The notes beneath the pieces are model-generated. The model made no database searches and had not been told where the DNA came from. It was given only the letters and a program-made list of their open reading frames with translations. From DATKMS01 sp041497995 (lineage in GTDB: Bacteria; Desulfobacterota; Binatia; HRBIN30), in assembly GCA_041497995.1 (NCBI GenBank), contig JBGQHM010000008.1, positions 1 to 41,782 on the forward strand: a stretch of DNA of 41,782 nucleotides, given 5' to 3'. How positions within the stretch are numbered: the first letter of the stretch is position 1; every line of letters starts with the position of its first letter. This document shows, piece by piece, positions 7,064 to 13,360 of the stretch. The translations under genes were made by a program, and so were the position numbers.

Positions 7064-7508
7064 CGGTTGTGGGGCGCCCGAGATCGCGAGCGTATTGGGG
7101 AGCAACACCTTCTTCGACCTGCGGATCATCACGAGCACCGGGAAGACGGTGCTGTTCGAAGCCGGAGTCACCCAGACGATCCTCGATGGCCTCACGTTGA
7201 TGGGCACTCCGGGCAAGCGCCTGGTGATCCGCAGCACCATACCGGGCCAGCAGGCCTTCCTGAACCTGGTGTCGATGGCATCCCAGCTCATCGACTACAT
7301 CAACGTGGCCGACAACGCGGCCACCGGACAGGTGCTGGTAATGAACCCGCCCGAAGCGGTGCATTCGATCGACGCGGGCAACACGACGCGCTGGTTCTTC
7401 GCGGGCAAACCGGCCGCCCCGGCACTGTCCCCGTGGGCGCTGGGGCTACTGTTCACGGGATTGAGTGCCGTCGGGCTGTGGCGCCTGCGGCGGCGCCAGG
7501 TCGGCTGA
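6801..7508 (+). CDS. Secreted surface protein with IPTL-CTERM-like anchor
   Basis: The N-terminus has a hydrophobic signal-like stretch (CAATAVIFVLIGPRAVMPAGA). The body (about residues 30-200) is rich in Gly, Thr and Asn with beta-helix-like phrases such as GNWDNRGTFEAGTGTVLL and SNTFFDLRIITSTGKTVLFEAG. The C-terminus reads PALSPWALGLLFTGLSAVGLWRLRRRQ: a Pro-x-Leu-Ser-x-Trp motif, one transmembrane helix and a basic tail, as in IPTL-CTERM/PEP-CTERM-type sorting signals. The start is uncertain. The frame is open to 6714, but that part overlaps the GIY-YIG domain. TTG 6801 is the first start after the overlap; GTG 6837 and ATG 6861 are alternatives. The N-terminus may have been formed by a junction near 6790. 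No sorting enzyme is nearby. Confidence 0.65.
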   Translation: MTTGCAATAVIFVLIGPRAVMPAGATGLSSGAGSTMQLGDAPLSLGCNDLHIEPGGTLQAQASTIELAGNWDNRGTFEAGTGTVLLDDGCGAPEIASVLGSNTFFDLRIITSTGKTVLFEAGVTQTILDGLTLMGTPGKRLVIRSTIPGQQAFLNLVSMASQLIDYINVADNAATGQVLVMNPPEAVHSIDAGNTTRWFFAGKPAAPALSPWALGLLFTGLSAVGLWRLRRRQVG

Positions 7509-7541
7509 GCGCCGCGCGCACACGACAAGGAGGATTCGCAG

Positions 7542-8348
7542 ATGGGAAGGAACTTGCCTGGTACGCTGCACCGCGCTGCGGTGCTCAGACTCGCGCTCGT
7601 GGCACTGGCCCTGCTGGGGTTCGGTGCTGCCGCGCGCGCCGACGACGTCAAGGTCCAGCCGAAGGTGGGCTCCGGCTTCGTGGTGACCAACAACACGGGG
7701 GCAGCGCAGCGGTTCAAGGTGCTCGAGAGCGGCGAGGTATTCCTCGGCGGACTCTCCCCAGTCCCCCCAGTCGAAGACCAACCGCTCTGCTACAACGCCA
7801 CGACTGGGCAACTGGGTGGCTGTCCCGGGGCGCCGGGGGCGCTGGCGGGGCTGGTGGACAACGGGGACGGGACGGTGACCGACAACCAGACGGGGCTGAT
7901 CTGGGAGAAGAAGACGGGTACTGTAGGGCCTCTCGTGGATTGCTCGACCACGACGTGCAGCAACCCGGACGACGTCAACAACGTGTACAAATGGAGCGCG
8001 AGTGGAACAGCACCCGACGGGGGCTTGTTCACGGACTTCTTGGAGCGGGTGAATGGGAAGCTGTGCGCGACAAGCACGTGCCCCGGCTTGAGCGGACACA
8101 GCGACTGGCGTGTACCGACGCTGTCGGAGTTGCAGACGATCGTGGACCTGTCCGCGACTGGGTGTGGAACGGGGAGCCCGTGCATCATGCCAGTTTTTGG
8201 TCCGACCGTGCCGAACGGCTACTGGTCGTCTGCTACCAGGGCGGGCAATCCGAACAGCGCTTGGGACGTCTTCTTCTTCGATGGCGACTCGCTCAACTTC
8301 GATAAGGCGGACGGCCTCTACGTCCGTGCAGTCCGTGGTGGCTTGTGA
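7542..8348 (+). CDS. Secreted DUF1566 (Lcl C-terminal-like) protein
   Basis: A 268-residue exported protein. A signal peptide (VLRLALVALALLGFGAAARA, cleavage near residue 33) precedes a short beta-rich region and then a DUF1566 domain with its signature phrases: GDGTVTDNQTGLIWEKK, HSDWRVPTLSELQTIVD, GYWSSAT and the terminal YVRAVRGG. Paired cysteines (CSTTTC, CATSTC, CGTGSPC) suggest disulfides outside the cytoplasm. DUF1566 domains occur in surface and lipoprotein-like proteins of unclear function, and I do not assign one. It starts at ATG 7542 after AAGGAGGATTCGCAG. It lies 33 bp after the IPTL-tailed gene on the same strand, so the two may be co-transcribed. Confidence 0.85.
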   Translation: MGRNLPGTLHRAAVLRLALVALALLGFGAAARADDVKVQPKVGSGFVVTNNTGAAQRFKVLESGEVFLGGLSPVPPVEDQPLCYNATTGQLGGCPGAPGALAGLVDNGDGTVTDNQTGLIWEKKTGTVGPLVDCSTTTCSNPDDVNNVYKWSASGTAPDGGLFTDFLERVNGKLCATSTCPGLSGHSDWRVPTLSELQTIVDLSATGCGTGSPCIMPVFGPTVPNGYWSSATRAGNPNSAWDVFFFDGDSLNFDKADGLYVRAVRGGL

Positions 8349-8350
8349 TC

Positions 8351-8389
8351 CTTCGATACGCGGGCAAGAAGACGCCCGCTACTCAGGAC
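8351..8389. repeat. REPIN-like palindrome, copy B (single unit)
   Basis: CTTCGATAC, stem GCGGGC/GCCCGC (8360-8365/8374-8379), loop of 8 nt, then TACTCAGGAC. It has the same flanks as copies A and C with a different, still complementary, stem. It lies immediately after the DUF1566 stop codon. Confidence 0.65.
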
Positions 8390-8447
8390 GGTCGGTCATT
8401 TGAAACTTTAATCAACTTTAATCATTTGACCTTCTTTCCTGTTTGGG

Positions 8448-8464
8448 GGAGGGCGTGACCCTCC
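8448..8464. terminator. Hairpin between convergent DUF1566 and higA genes
   Basis: GGAGGG-CGTGA-CCCTCC is a perfect 6 bp stem with a 5 nt loop, preceded by AT-rich direct repeats (ACTTTAATCA twice, 8404-8424). A second, larger inverted repeat follows: GAGGGACGTTGG (8481-8492) with CCAACGTCCCTC (8530-8541). No T-run follows, so termination is inferred from position only. Confidence 0.4.
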
Positions 8465-8549
8465 TCAAGCCGGGAAAGACGAGGGACGTTGGTTGCGAAG
8501 GTGTTGGAACCACGGTCCCTCGTCCGCACCCAACGTCCCTCGATGGTCT

Positions 8550-8924
8550 TCAGGCCGCCTTACTGTTCTCGGACGGCCGGATCAGAGACTCCGCGGGGAT
8601 TCCGAGATCCTTGTGCAGGCGCCAGATCATCTTGAGCGTGAGCGGGCGTTTTCGGTTGAGCACCTCGTAGACGCGGTTCGGACGGCCGAGCATTGGTTCG
8701 AGGTCCTTCGCCGACAGACCTCGCTGCTCCATGACGAACTTGATGGCCGCGACCGGATCGGGCACATCCATCGGGAAGTGCTTACGCTCGTACGCTTCGA
8801 CCAACGTCACCAGCACATCAAGGCGCTCACCTGCGGCAGTGTTGCGACGAGCCGCCATGAGAGTTTCGATCTCCTTGAGCGCCGCCCGGTAGGCGGCCTT
8901 GGTCCTGACAGGTGTGATCTCCAT
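8550..8924 (-). CDS. higA: HigA-type antitoxin
   Basis: A 124-residue antitoxin and repressor of a type II toxin-antitoxin pair. The N-terminal half (MEITPVRTKAAYRAALKEIETLM) is the helical HigA extension. The C-terminal half is a helix-turn-helix: IKFVMEQRGLSAKDLEPMLGRPNRVYEVLNRKRPLTLKMIWRL carries the recognition helix. It binds and neutralises HigB and represses the operon. The ATG at 8924 is chosen over the longer frame (to 8975) because TGAGGAGGAAATCACC sits directly before it and the extra 17 residues are not family-like. It lies downstream of the toxin gene, the usual higB-higA order. Confidence 0.9.
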   Translation of the reverse strand: MEITPVRTKAAYRAALKEIETLMAARRNTAAGERLDVLVTLVEAYERKHFPMDVPDPVAAIKFVMEQRGLSAKDLEPMLGRPNRVYEVLNRKRPLTLKMIWRLHKDLGIPAESLIRPSENSKAA

Positions 8925-8937
8925 GGTGATTTCCTCC

Positions 8938-9240
8938 TCAGATCGTCTGCGCGTCAACCCGGTCGTACTGCGCATGCGTTCCGATGAATCGGATGTACAC
9001 GACGCGATACGGGAAGTTGATCCAAACGACCAGACGGTACTTGTTGCCGGCGATGTTGAACACCACCCGGCCGTTCTTCAAGACACTGGCGCTGCCGAAG
9101 TGGGCTTTCACATCTGCCGGTGATGACCAATCGGCGTACAGCGTGTGTCGGTACCAGGCGAGCGTGGGCTCTTTCGCGTCCGAATACGCAGGGCGGCCCT
9201 CCCAGAACGCCTTGAGGGTGGAGAGCGCGATGACACGCAT
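8938..9240 (-). CDS. higB: HigB-type mRNA interferase toxin
   Basis: A 100-residue RelE/HigB-superfamily toxin expected to cleave mRNA on the ribosome. Family features are MRVIALSTLKAFWEGRP, the central ADVKAHFGSASVLKNGRVVFNIAGNKYRLVVWINFPYRVVYIRFIGTHAQYDRVDA, and the C-terminal Arg/His/Tyr/Asp cluster (RFIGTHAQYDRVD). The ATG at 9240 fits the family; a TTG two codons upstream is possible. Its stop lies 13 bp before higA, and the higA Shine-Dalgarno lies in that gap, giving tight coupling. A perfect palindrome 12 bp upstream of the start is a likely operator. The pair lies among palindromic repeats in an accessory segment. Confidence 0.91.
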   Translation of the reverse strand: MRVIALSTLKAFWEGRPAYSDAKEPTLAWYRHTLYADWSSPADVKAHFGSASVLKNGRVVFNIAGNKYRLVVWINFPYRVVYIRFIGTHAQYDRVDAQTI

Positions 9241-9251
9241 ACGCAATCATG

Positions 9252-9266
9252 GTCCCAAGTTGGGAC
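9252..9266. promoter_or_regulatory. Probable HigA operator
   Basis: GTCCCAA-G-TTGGGAC is a perfect 7 bp inverted repeat around one central base, 12 bp upstream of the higB start. Type II antitoxins of the HigA class autoregulate through such palindromes overlapping the promoter. The exact -10 and -35 are not clear. Confidence 0.65.
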
Positions 9267-9348
9267 TAACGCAATTGGTGTGGGGCAAGCGGGCAGGGCT
9301 ACGGCAAAGTTGTTGACGGAGGGTGGCGGCAGGGATTGCACCAAGCTG

Positions 9349-9469
9349 CCCCTCGATACACGGCGCAAAAAGACGGGCCGCTACTCGGGGCGAACGGTCT
9401 TCTGGTCTTGGTGAAGCCGAAAAACCCGTTCGAGCCGAGTGGCCGCCTTCTTCTGGCGGCGTATCGAGG
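9349..9469. repeat. REPIN-like compound palindrome, copy C
   Basis: Unit 1: CCCCTCGATAC (9349-9359), a weak stem CGGC/GCCG (9361-9364/9377-9380), then TACTCGGGGCGAACGG (9382-9397). Unit 2 is inverted: CCGTTCGAGCCGAGT (9426-9440), stem GCCGCC/GGCGGC (9442-9447/9455-9460), then GTATCGAGG. It has the same head-to-head arrangement and flanks as copy A, about 2.9 kb away, without an adjacent GIY-YIG gene. Confidence 0.75.
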
Positions 9470-9625
9470 CTCTGTCAGCGACTTTGCCGTGCCCCTGGGT
9501 AAGCGGACTGGGGACTTTCGTTGCGAAGGCGGGAACACGCGGGGCGGCCGATGCATTGGAGGATGCGCGGTTTGTTGTGAGCTTGCTCGACGCGTTTCCC
9601 CAGCAGGACTGAGCACGGCTCCTCA

Positions 9626-9654
9626 ATGACCCGTGCCGTCGATTGTGGTACGGT
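9626..9654 (+). promoter_or_regulatory. Promoter for a leaderless argA-like message
   Basis: ATGACC (9626-9631, -35-like), a 17 bp spacer and an extended -10 TGGTACGGT (hexamer 9649-9654). The predicted transcription start falls at about 9661-9662, on the A of the ATG at 9662. The longer frame's start codon at 9626 coincides with the -35 box, so it would not be transcribed. Confidence 0.45.
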
Positions 9655-9661
9655 GCGGCGC

Positions 9662-10903
9662 ATGGCAAGTCCGGCAGAACGCCCTGTGACTCCCGTCGAA
9701 GCGTTCGACGAGAAGCAGTTCTACCTCGACGAGTTTCGGGGGCATACGTTGCTGTTCGCCATTCCCGCCGACGCGTTGGTGCGCGAAGCGGATTGCGAGC
9801 GGCTCGCTGCCGTGACCCGTGCCCTGCTCACCAACGACACGCGCGTCCTCCTCGTCGTGAGTTGTACCGACAGCGATCGTGGCGAACAGGTGCTGCGCCG
9901 CCTCCAGCGCCGTCTGGGTCCACTAATTTTTCGCGACGAGACCATGCCGCTCTTCCCGCAACGCGGGGCGCGCGCCAGCGCCTTCAGCCAGTTGGACGCA
10001 GATGCCTTCAGCACACCGGGGACTGCGACCGCAATACTCGGCAACATCTGGTTGGCGCTGCGGCGCGGGCCGTTGTTCGTCGGTGTCGTTGCGGACGCCA
10101 GCCTCGCGGCGGTCACGACGTTCGCCCAGGAGCTTGGGGCCCGTCTGCGCGTGCACAAGCTCGTGCTCATTGAGCCCGAGGGTGGGGTGACCGGCAGCGA
10201 CGGCAAGCCGCTCTCCTTCATGGACGAGACGATGCTGGAAACGTTGCTGGCCACCGGCCAAGCCGAATGGGCAGGTCTCGGAACGCGCCGGGAGACGTTT
10301 ACTGCGATCCGTGCGGCGCTGCTCGGCGGCGTGGCTTCCGTCAATCTGTGCTCGCTTGCCGGTGTCGCCCGCGAGCTCTTCACATACGAAGGCTCGGGCA
10401 CCCTGTTCACGCTGCAAGACTACTGCACCGTCCAGCGTCTCGGCATCGACGACTTCGAAGAGGTCGAGCGACTCATCGAGCGCGGCCAGCGTGAAGGGAT
10501 GCTGAAACCCCGGACGGCAGACGAAGTCGCCGCAATGCTGGTCAACGGCTACGGCGCCACGATTGGTGCACACCACCTCGCCGGCATCTGCGCGCTGACC
10601 ACCGGGCCCTACACCGGCGCGCGTGCGGGAGAGATCGTCGGTCTGTATACGATCACACGTTTCAAGGGTGAGGGCGTAGGACCGCGTCTGGTTGCGCGCG
10701 TGCTCGCCGACGCACGTGCGGCCGGCCTCACTTACGTCTTCGCCTGTACCACTGAGGAGCGCGCCCAGGGATTCTTTGAACGCCAGGGGTTTCGCCGCGT
10801 CGGCCACGACCTGGTTCCCGCAGAGAAGTGGGCTGGCTACGATCTGCAGCGCAAGGCGGTCGTCGCCGTCTTCCGGTTTGATCTGCCGGCAGGCGCCAGC
10901 TAG
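9662..10903 (+). CDS. argA: N-acetylglutamate synthase-like AAK-GNAT protein
   Basis: A 413-residue two-domain protein. Residues about 1-270 resemble an amino-acid-kinase fold as in ArgA/ArgB (LLTNDTRVLLVVS, ALRRGPLFVGVV, VASVNLCSLAGVARELFTYEGSGTLFT). Residues about 275-405 are a GNAT acetyltransferase with an acetyl-CoA loop (ITRFKGEGVGPRLVARVLADARAAGL) and the ArgA-like FACTTEERAQGFFERQGFRRV. The ArgA reaction transfers acetyl from acetyl-CoA to glutamate, the first step of arginine biosynthesis; assignment rests on domain order and motifs. The length is close to classical ArgA (about 440). ATG 9662 is preferred because the promoter overlaps the longer start at 9626. No other arg gene is adjacent; the next gene is a pantothenate kinase 80 bp on. 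Confidence 0.8.
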   Translation: MASPAERPVTPVEAFDEKQFYLDEFRGHTLLFAIPADALVREADCERLAAVTRALLTNDTRVLLVVSCTDSDRGEQVLRRLQRRLGPLIFRDETMPLFPQRGARASAFSQLDADAFSTPGTATAILGNIWLALRRGPLFVGVVADASLAAVTTFAQELGARLRVHKLVLIEPEGGVTGSDGKPLSFMDETMLETLLATGQAEWAGLGTRRETFTAIRAALLGGVASVNLCSLAGVARELFTYEGSGTLFTLQDYCTVQRLGIDDFEEVERLIERGQREGMLKPRTADEVAAMLVNGYGATIGAHHLAGICALTTGPYTGARAGEIVGLYTITRFKGEGVGPRLVARVLADARAAGLTYVFACTTEERAQGFFERQGFRRVGHDLVPAEKWAGYDLQRKAVVAVFRFDLPAGAS

Positions 10904-10983
10904 AGAGCGGTCGTGCGCTCCATTTGGAAGTCTGCAAACTCTCGACTGTCTGTCGACTGCCGACGCCGGGCAGTACGTGGCCA

Positions 10984-11790
10984 ATGATCATCGGCATCGA
11001 CATCGGCGGCTCCACCACCGACGCCGTGCTTCTGGATGATCTGGTCCGCGTCGTCAGCGTCGAGGCGAATGATCCGATCGCCGCAGCCGCCGGTGCACTG
11101 GGCAAGCTGGTCAGCGACCTGCATCACCGCCTGAGCGACGTCACCGAGATCGCCGCGACCGGCGGTGGTGCGCGTTTGCTTGGTGACGACCTGCTCGGCG
11201 TGCCCGTGCGCAAAGTCTCGGAGATCATCGCTATCGGTGTGGGCGGTTCCACGCTGGCCGGCAAGCACGAAGCGCTGGTGGTCTCGATGGGCACCGGTAC
11301 CGCGATGGTTTCGGTGAAGGGCGACGACATTCGACACGTGGGTGGCACAGGGGTCGGCGGTGGCACACTGCTGGGCCTCTCGAAGCACCTGCTCAACGTC
11401 GCGCGGCTCGAGACGCTTGAACAGCTGGCCGAGCGCGGCAACCTGTCGCGCATCGATCTCACGGTGGGCGACCTGGCCGGTGGCCCAGTCGGTCACTTGC
11501 CGGCCGATGCGACGGCGAGCAACTTCGGCAAGCTATCGTCCGACGTCACCCCGGAGGACAAGGCGCGCGCGCTCATCAACATGATCGCCGAGGTCATCGT
11601 CGTGCTGAGCGTCACGTCGGCGCGTGCCTGCGGTCTCAGCGACATCGTGCTGACCGGCAAGCTGGTCCGCGTGAAACCGTTCATCGAACGGGTCCAAGCA
11701 ACCCGCCAGCTTTTCGAGCTGAACTTCATAGTCCCGCCGCACGCCGAATTTGCGACGGCGATTGGTGCCGCGCGCAGCGAGCATCGGTGA
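10984..11790 (+). CDS. coaW: Type II pantothenate kinase
   Basis: A 268-residue ASKHA-fold kinase that phosphorylates pantothenate, the first step of CoA synthesis. The phosphate-1 motif MIIGIDIGGSTTDAVLL starts at residue 1, AATGGGARLL and VRKVSEIIAIGVGG follow, and the adenosine and phosphate-2 region is LVVSMGTGTAMVSV and VGGTGVGGGTLLGLSKHLL. The C-terminus ends with the usual LTGKLVRVKPF and EFATAIGAA. Type II kinases are less common in Gram-negatives than CoaA or CoaX and typically resist CoA feedback. ATG 10984 places the phosphate motif at the N-terminus as in the family. The 80 bp upstream carry TCGACTGTC/GTCGACTGC mini-repeats. The next gene begins 9 bp after the stop. Confidence 0.88.
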   Translation: MIIGIDIGGSTTDAVLLDDLVRVVSVEANDPIAAAAGALGKLVSDLHHRLSDVTEIAATGGGARLLGDDLLGVPVRKVSEIIAIGVGGSTLAGKHEALVVSMGTGTAMVSVKGDDIRHVGGTGVGGGTLLGLSKHLLNVARLETLEQLAERGNLSRIDLTVGDLAGGPVGHLPADATASNFGKLSSDVTPEDKARALINMIAEVIVVLSVTSARACGLSDIVLTGKLVRVKPFIERVQATRQLFELNFIVPPHAEFATAIGAARSEHR

Positions 11791-11799
11791 GGAGTAGAC

Positions 11800-12087
11800 A
11801 TGGCTCGAGCGTGTACTTTGGTCGGCGGTACTCTGGTTGCTCTCGGCGTGGTGGTAGCGCTCGTATTCTTGGTCGCGATTGCTCGCGACGATGCCTACGG
11901 CAGGGCGGAGATGGCTTCCCAGCGCAACGCGGGCAACGTGATGTACGAGGCCGAGTTCGGCGCCGCAAGGGTGCGCCGCGGTTTTCAGCTCGTCGGCGTG
12001 ATTGGCGGCGTGTTGGTCGGGCTGAATGGTACGACTCTCTTGGGTCTCGGCGTCGTCGCCAATCGGCTCCGTCGCTCGGAACCCTGA
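11800..12087 (+). CDS. Small two-helix membrane protein, unknown
   Basis: A 95-residue protein with two hydrophobic segments: residues 5-27 (TLVGGTLVALGVVVALVFLV) and about 63-86 (QLVGVIGGVLVGLNGTTLLG), separated by a charged, probably periplasmic loop. It starts 9 bp after the pantothenate kinase stop behind GTGAGGAGTAGAC, so it is translationally real and co-transcribed. I do not recognise the family. The short spacing need not imply a role in CoA metabolism. Confidence 0.65.
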   Translation: MARACTLVGGTLVALGVVVALVFLVAIARDDAYGRAEMASQRNAGNVMYEAEFGAARVRRGFQLVGVIGGVLVGLNGTTLLGLGVVANRLRRSEP

Positions 12088-12214
12088 TCAGATCGCGCGG
12101 CACAGGGGAGCCGCACGGTCAACACGCCCACGTCGCTACTCACACAGGCTTGGAAACGATCAGCTTGCCTTGGACAGCAACGCGCCGCTACATGAACGGC
12201 AGGAGGAGCTTCCG

Positions 12215-13333
12215 ATGGTCGTGTTCATCACCGGGGCATCAAGCGGGATTGGTGCGGCGACGGCACGCGCCTTCGCGCTCACGGGGACGCACTTGGTGCT
12301 CGCGGCGCGGCGCGCCGAGCGCCTGAGCACCCTCGCTGCGGAGTTGTCGGTGCCGACGCATCTCATCACACTCGACGTGCGCGACCGAGCCGCAGTCCAT
12401 GCAGCCGTTACCGCGATTCCTGCGCCGTTCGCGACCATAGACGTGCTGGTGAACAACGCCGGGCTATCGCGCGGCTTCGAGCCGTTGCACGAAGGCTTGG
12501 AAGACGATTGGGACGAGATGATCGACACCAACGTCAAAGGCCTGTTGTATGTCACGCGCGCCGTGCTGCCGGGCATGGTGGCGCGTGGCTGCGGCCACGT
12601 CATCAACGTCGGCTCGGTCGCCGGGCACGAGACCTACCCGCGCGGCAATGTTTACTGCGCTAGCAAGGCTGCTGTGCGTACGCTGAACAAGGGCATGCGG
12701 CTCGATCTGCTGGGCACCGGCATCCGCGTCAGCACTGTCGATCCGGGACTCGTCCCCACCGAGTTCAGTGAGGTCCGCTTCCATGGTGACCGCGCTCGCG
12801 CCGCTACCGTGTACGAAAACACGCGGCCGCTGTCTGCCGCCGATGTCGCAGACACCATCGTGTGGTGTGCCAGCCGTCCACCGTCGGTCAATGTCGAGGA
12901 GGTGCTGCTGATGCCCACCGACCAAGCGGGAGCGGGACCAGGGCTCGTCCATCGGCGGCCGCTATCACCCGCCGAAGCGATCTCGACTGCACCGCTGGCG
13001 GAGCGCTGGCTGGCGGCGTGGAACGCGCATGACATCGAACGCATCCTGGAGCTGTATGCTGCCGACGCGCGGCACACCAGCAAGCGCGTGAAGCTGCTGG
13101 GCGGCGACGACGAAACGCTGCAGGGACGCGACGCGATCGCGGCATACTTCCGTCGCGGCTTGGAGCACTACCCCGCGCTACGATTCGAGCCGATGACCGT
13201 TTCCACCGGTCCACGAACCGTGGTGATCGAATACCGCCGCTATGGTGTGGATGCGGAGGAGCCGACGGTGGAGCTTCTCGAGGTGGGTGCCGACGGCTTG
13301 ATCGTGTACTCGCGCGTCTACCACGCAAGCTGA
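12215..13333 (+). CDS. SDR oxidoreductase fused to SnoaL/NTF2-like domain
   Basis: A 372-residue fusion. Residues 1-245 form a classical short-chain dehydrogenase of the YdfG type: TGASSGIG (6-13) for NAD(P), NNAG (80-83), S134, and Y147-x3-K151 complete the catalytic site, with VDPGLVPTEF after it. Residues about 262-372 are an NTF2/SnoaL fold: LAERWLAAWNAHDIERILELYAADARH, GRDAIAAYFRRGLEHYPALRF, then a beta sheet. SnoaL domains act as small-ligand isomerases or hydrolases or as dimerisation units; here the domain may sense or process the SDR product (inference). ATG 12215 follows AGGAGGAGCTTCCG; the longer open frame to 12026 is noise. It converges on the MFS gene. Confidence 0.88.
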   Translation: MVVFITGASSGIGAATARAFALTGTHLVLAARRAERLSTLAAELSVPTHLITLDVRDRAAVHAAVTAIPAPFATIDVLVNNAGLSRGFEPLHEGLEDDWDEMIDTNVKGLLYVTRAVLPGMVARGCGHVINVGSVAGHETYPRGNVYCASKAAVRTLNKGMRLDLLGTGIRVSTVDPGLVPTEFSEVRFHGDRARAATVYENTRPLSAADVADTIVWCASRPPSVNVEEVLLMPTDQAGAGPGLVHRRPLSPAEAISTAPLAERWLAAWNAHDIERILELYAADARHTSKRVKLLGGDDETLQGRDAIAAYFRRGLEHYPALRFEPMTVSTGPRTVVIEYRRYGVDAEEPTVELLEVGADGLIVYSRVYHAS

Positions 13334-13341
13334 GTCGGGAG

Positions 13342-13359
13342 AGCGCACAGCCGTGCGCT
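13342..13359. terminator. Hairpin between convergent SDR-SnoaL and MFS genes
   Basis: AGCGCAC-agcc-GTGCGCT is a perfect 7 bp stem with a 4 nt loop filling the 27 bp gap between two convergent stop codons. Placement suggests a bidirectional terminator; no strong T-run is present. Confidence 0.5.
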
Positions 13360-13360
13360 G

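Larger units (their letters stand above)
9241..9661. other. 421 bp gene-free stretch: higBA control region, palindromes, argA-like promoter
   Basis: Contents in order are the HigA operator (9252-9266), REPIN-like copy C (9349-9469), about 150 bp in which I see nothing assignable, and a promoter directly before the AAK-GNAT gene (9626-9654). No coding sequence is supported here; the open frames on both strands are unrelated to any family I recognise. Confidence 0.55.

Noticed and set aside
7067..8305. A 412-codon plus-strand frame spanning the IPTL-tailed and DUF1566 genes
   Set aside because: It runs in the wrong frame through two signal peptides and conserved motifs; its composition is Arg/Gly-rich noise.
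12026..12214. N-terminal extension of the SDR-SnoaL gene to 12026
   Set aside because: The Rossmann strand MVVFITGASSGIG starts at 12215 directly behind AGGAGGAGCT; the extension overlaps the previous gene and is not family-like.
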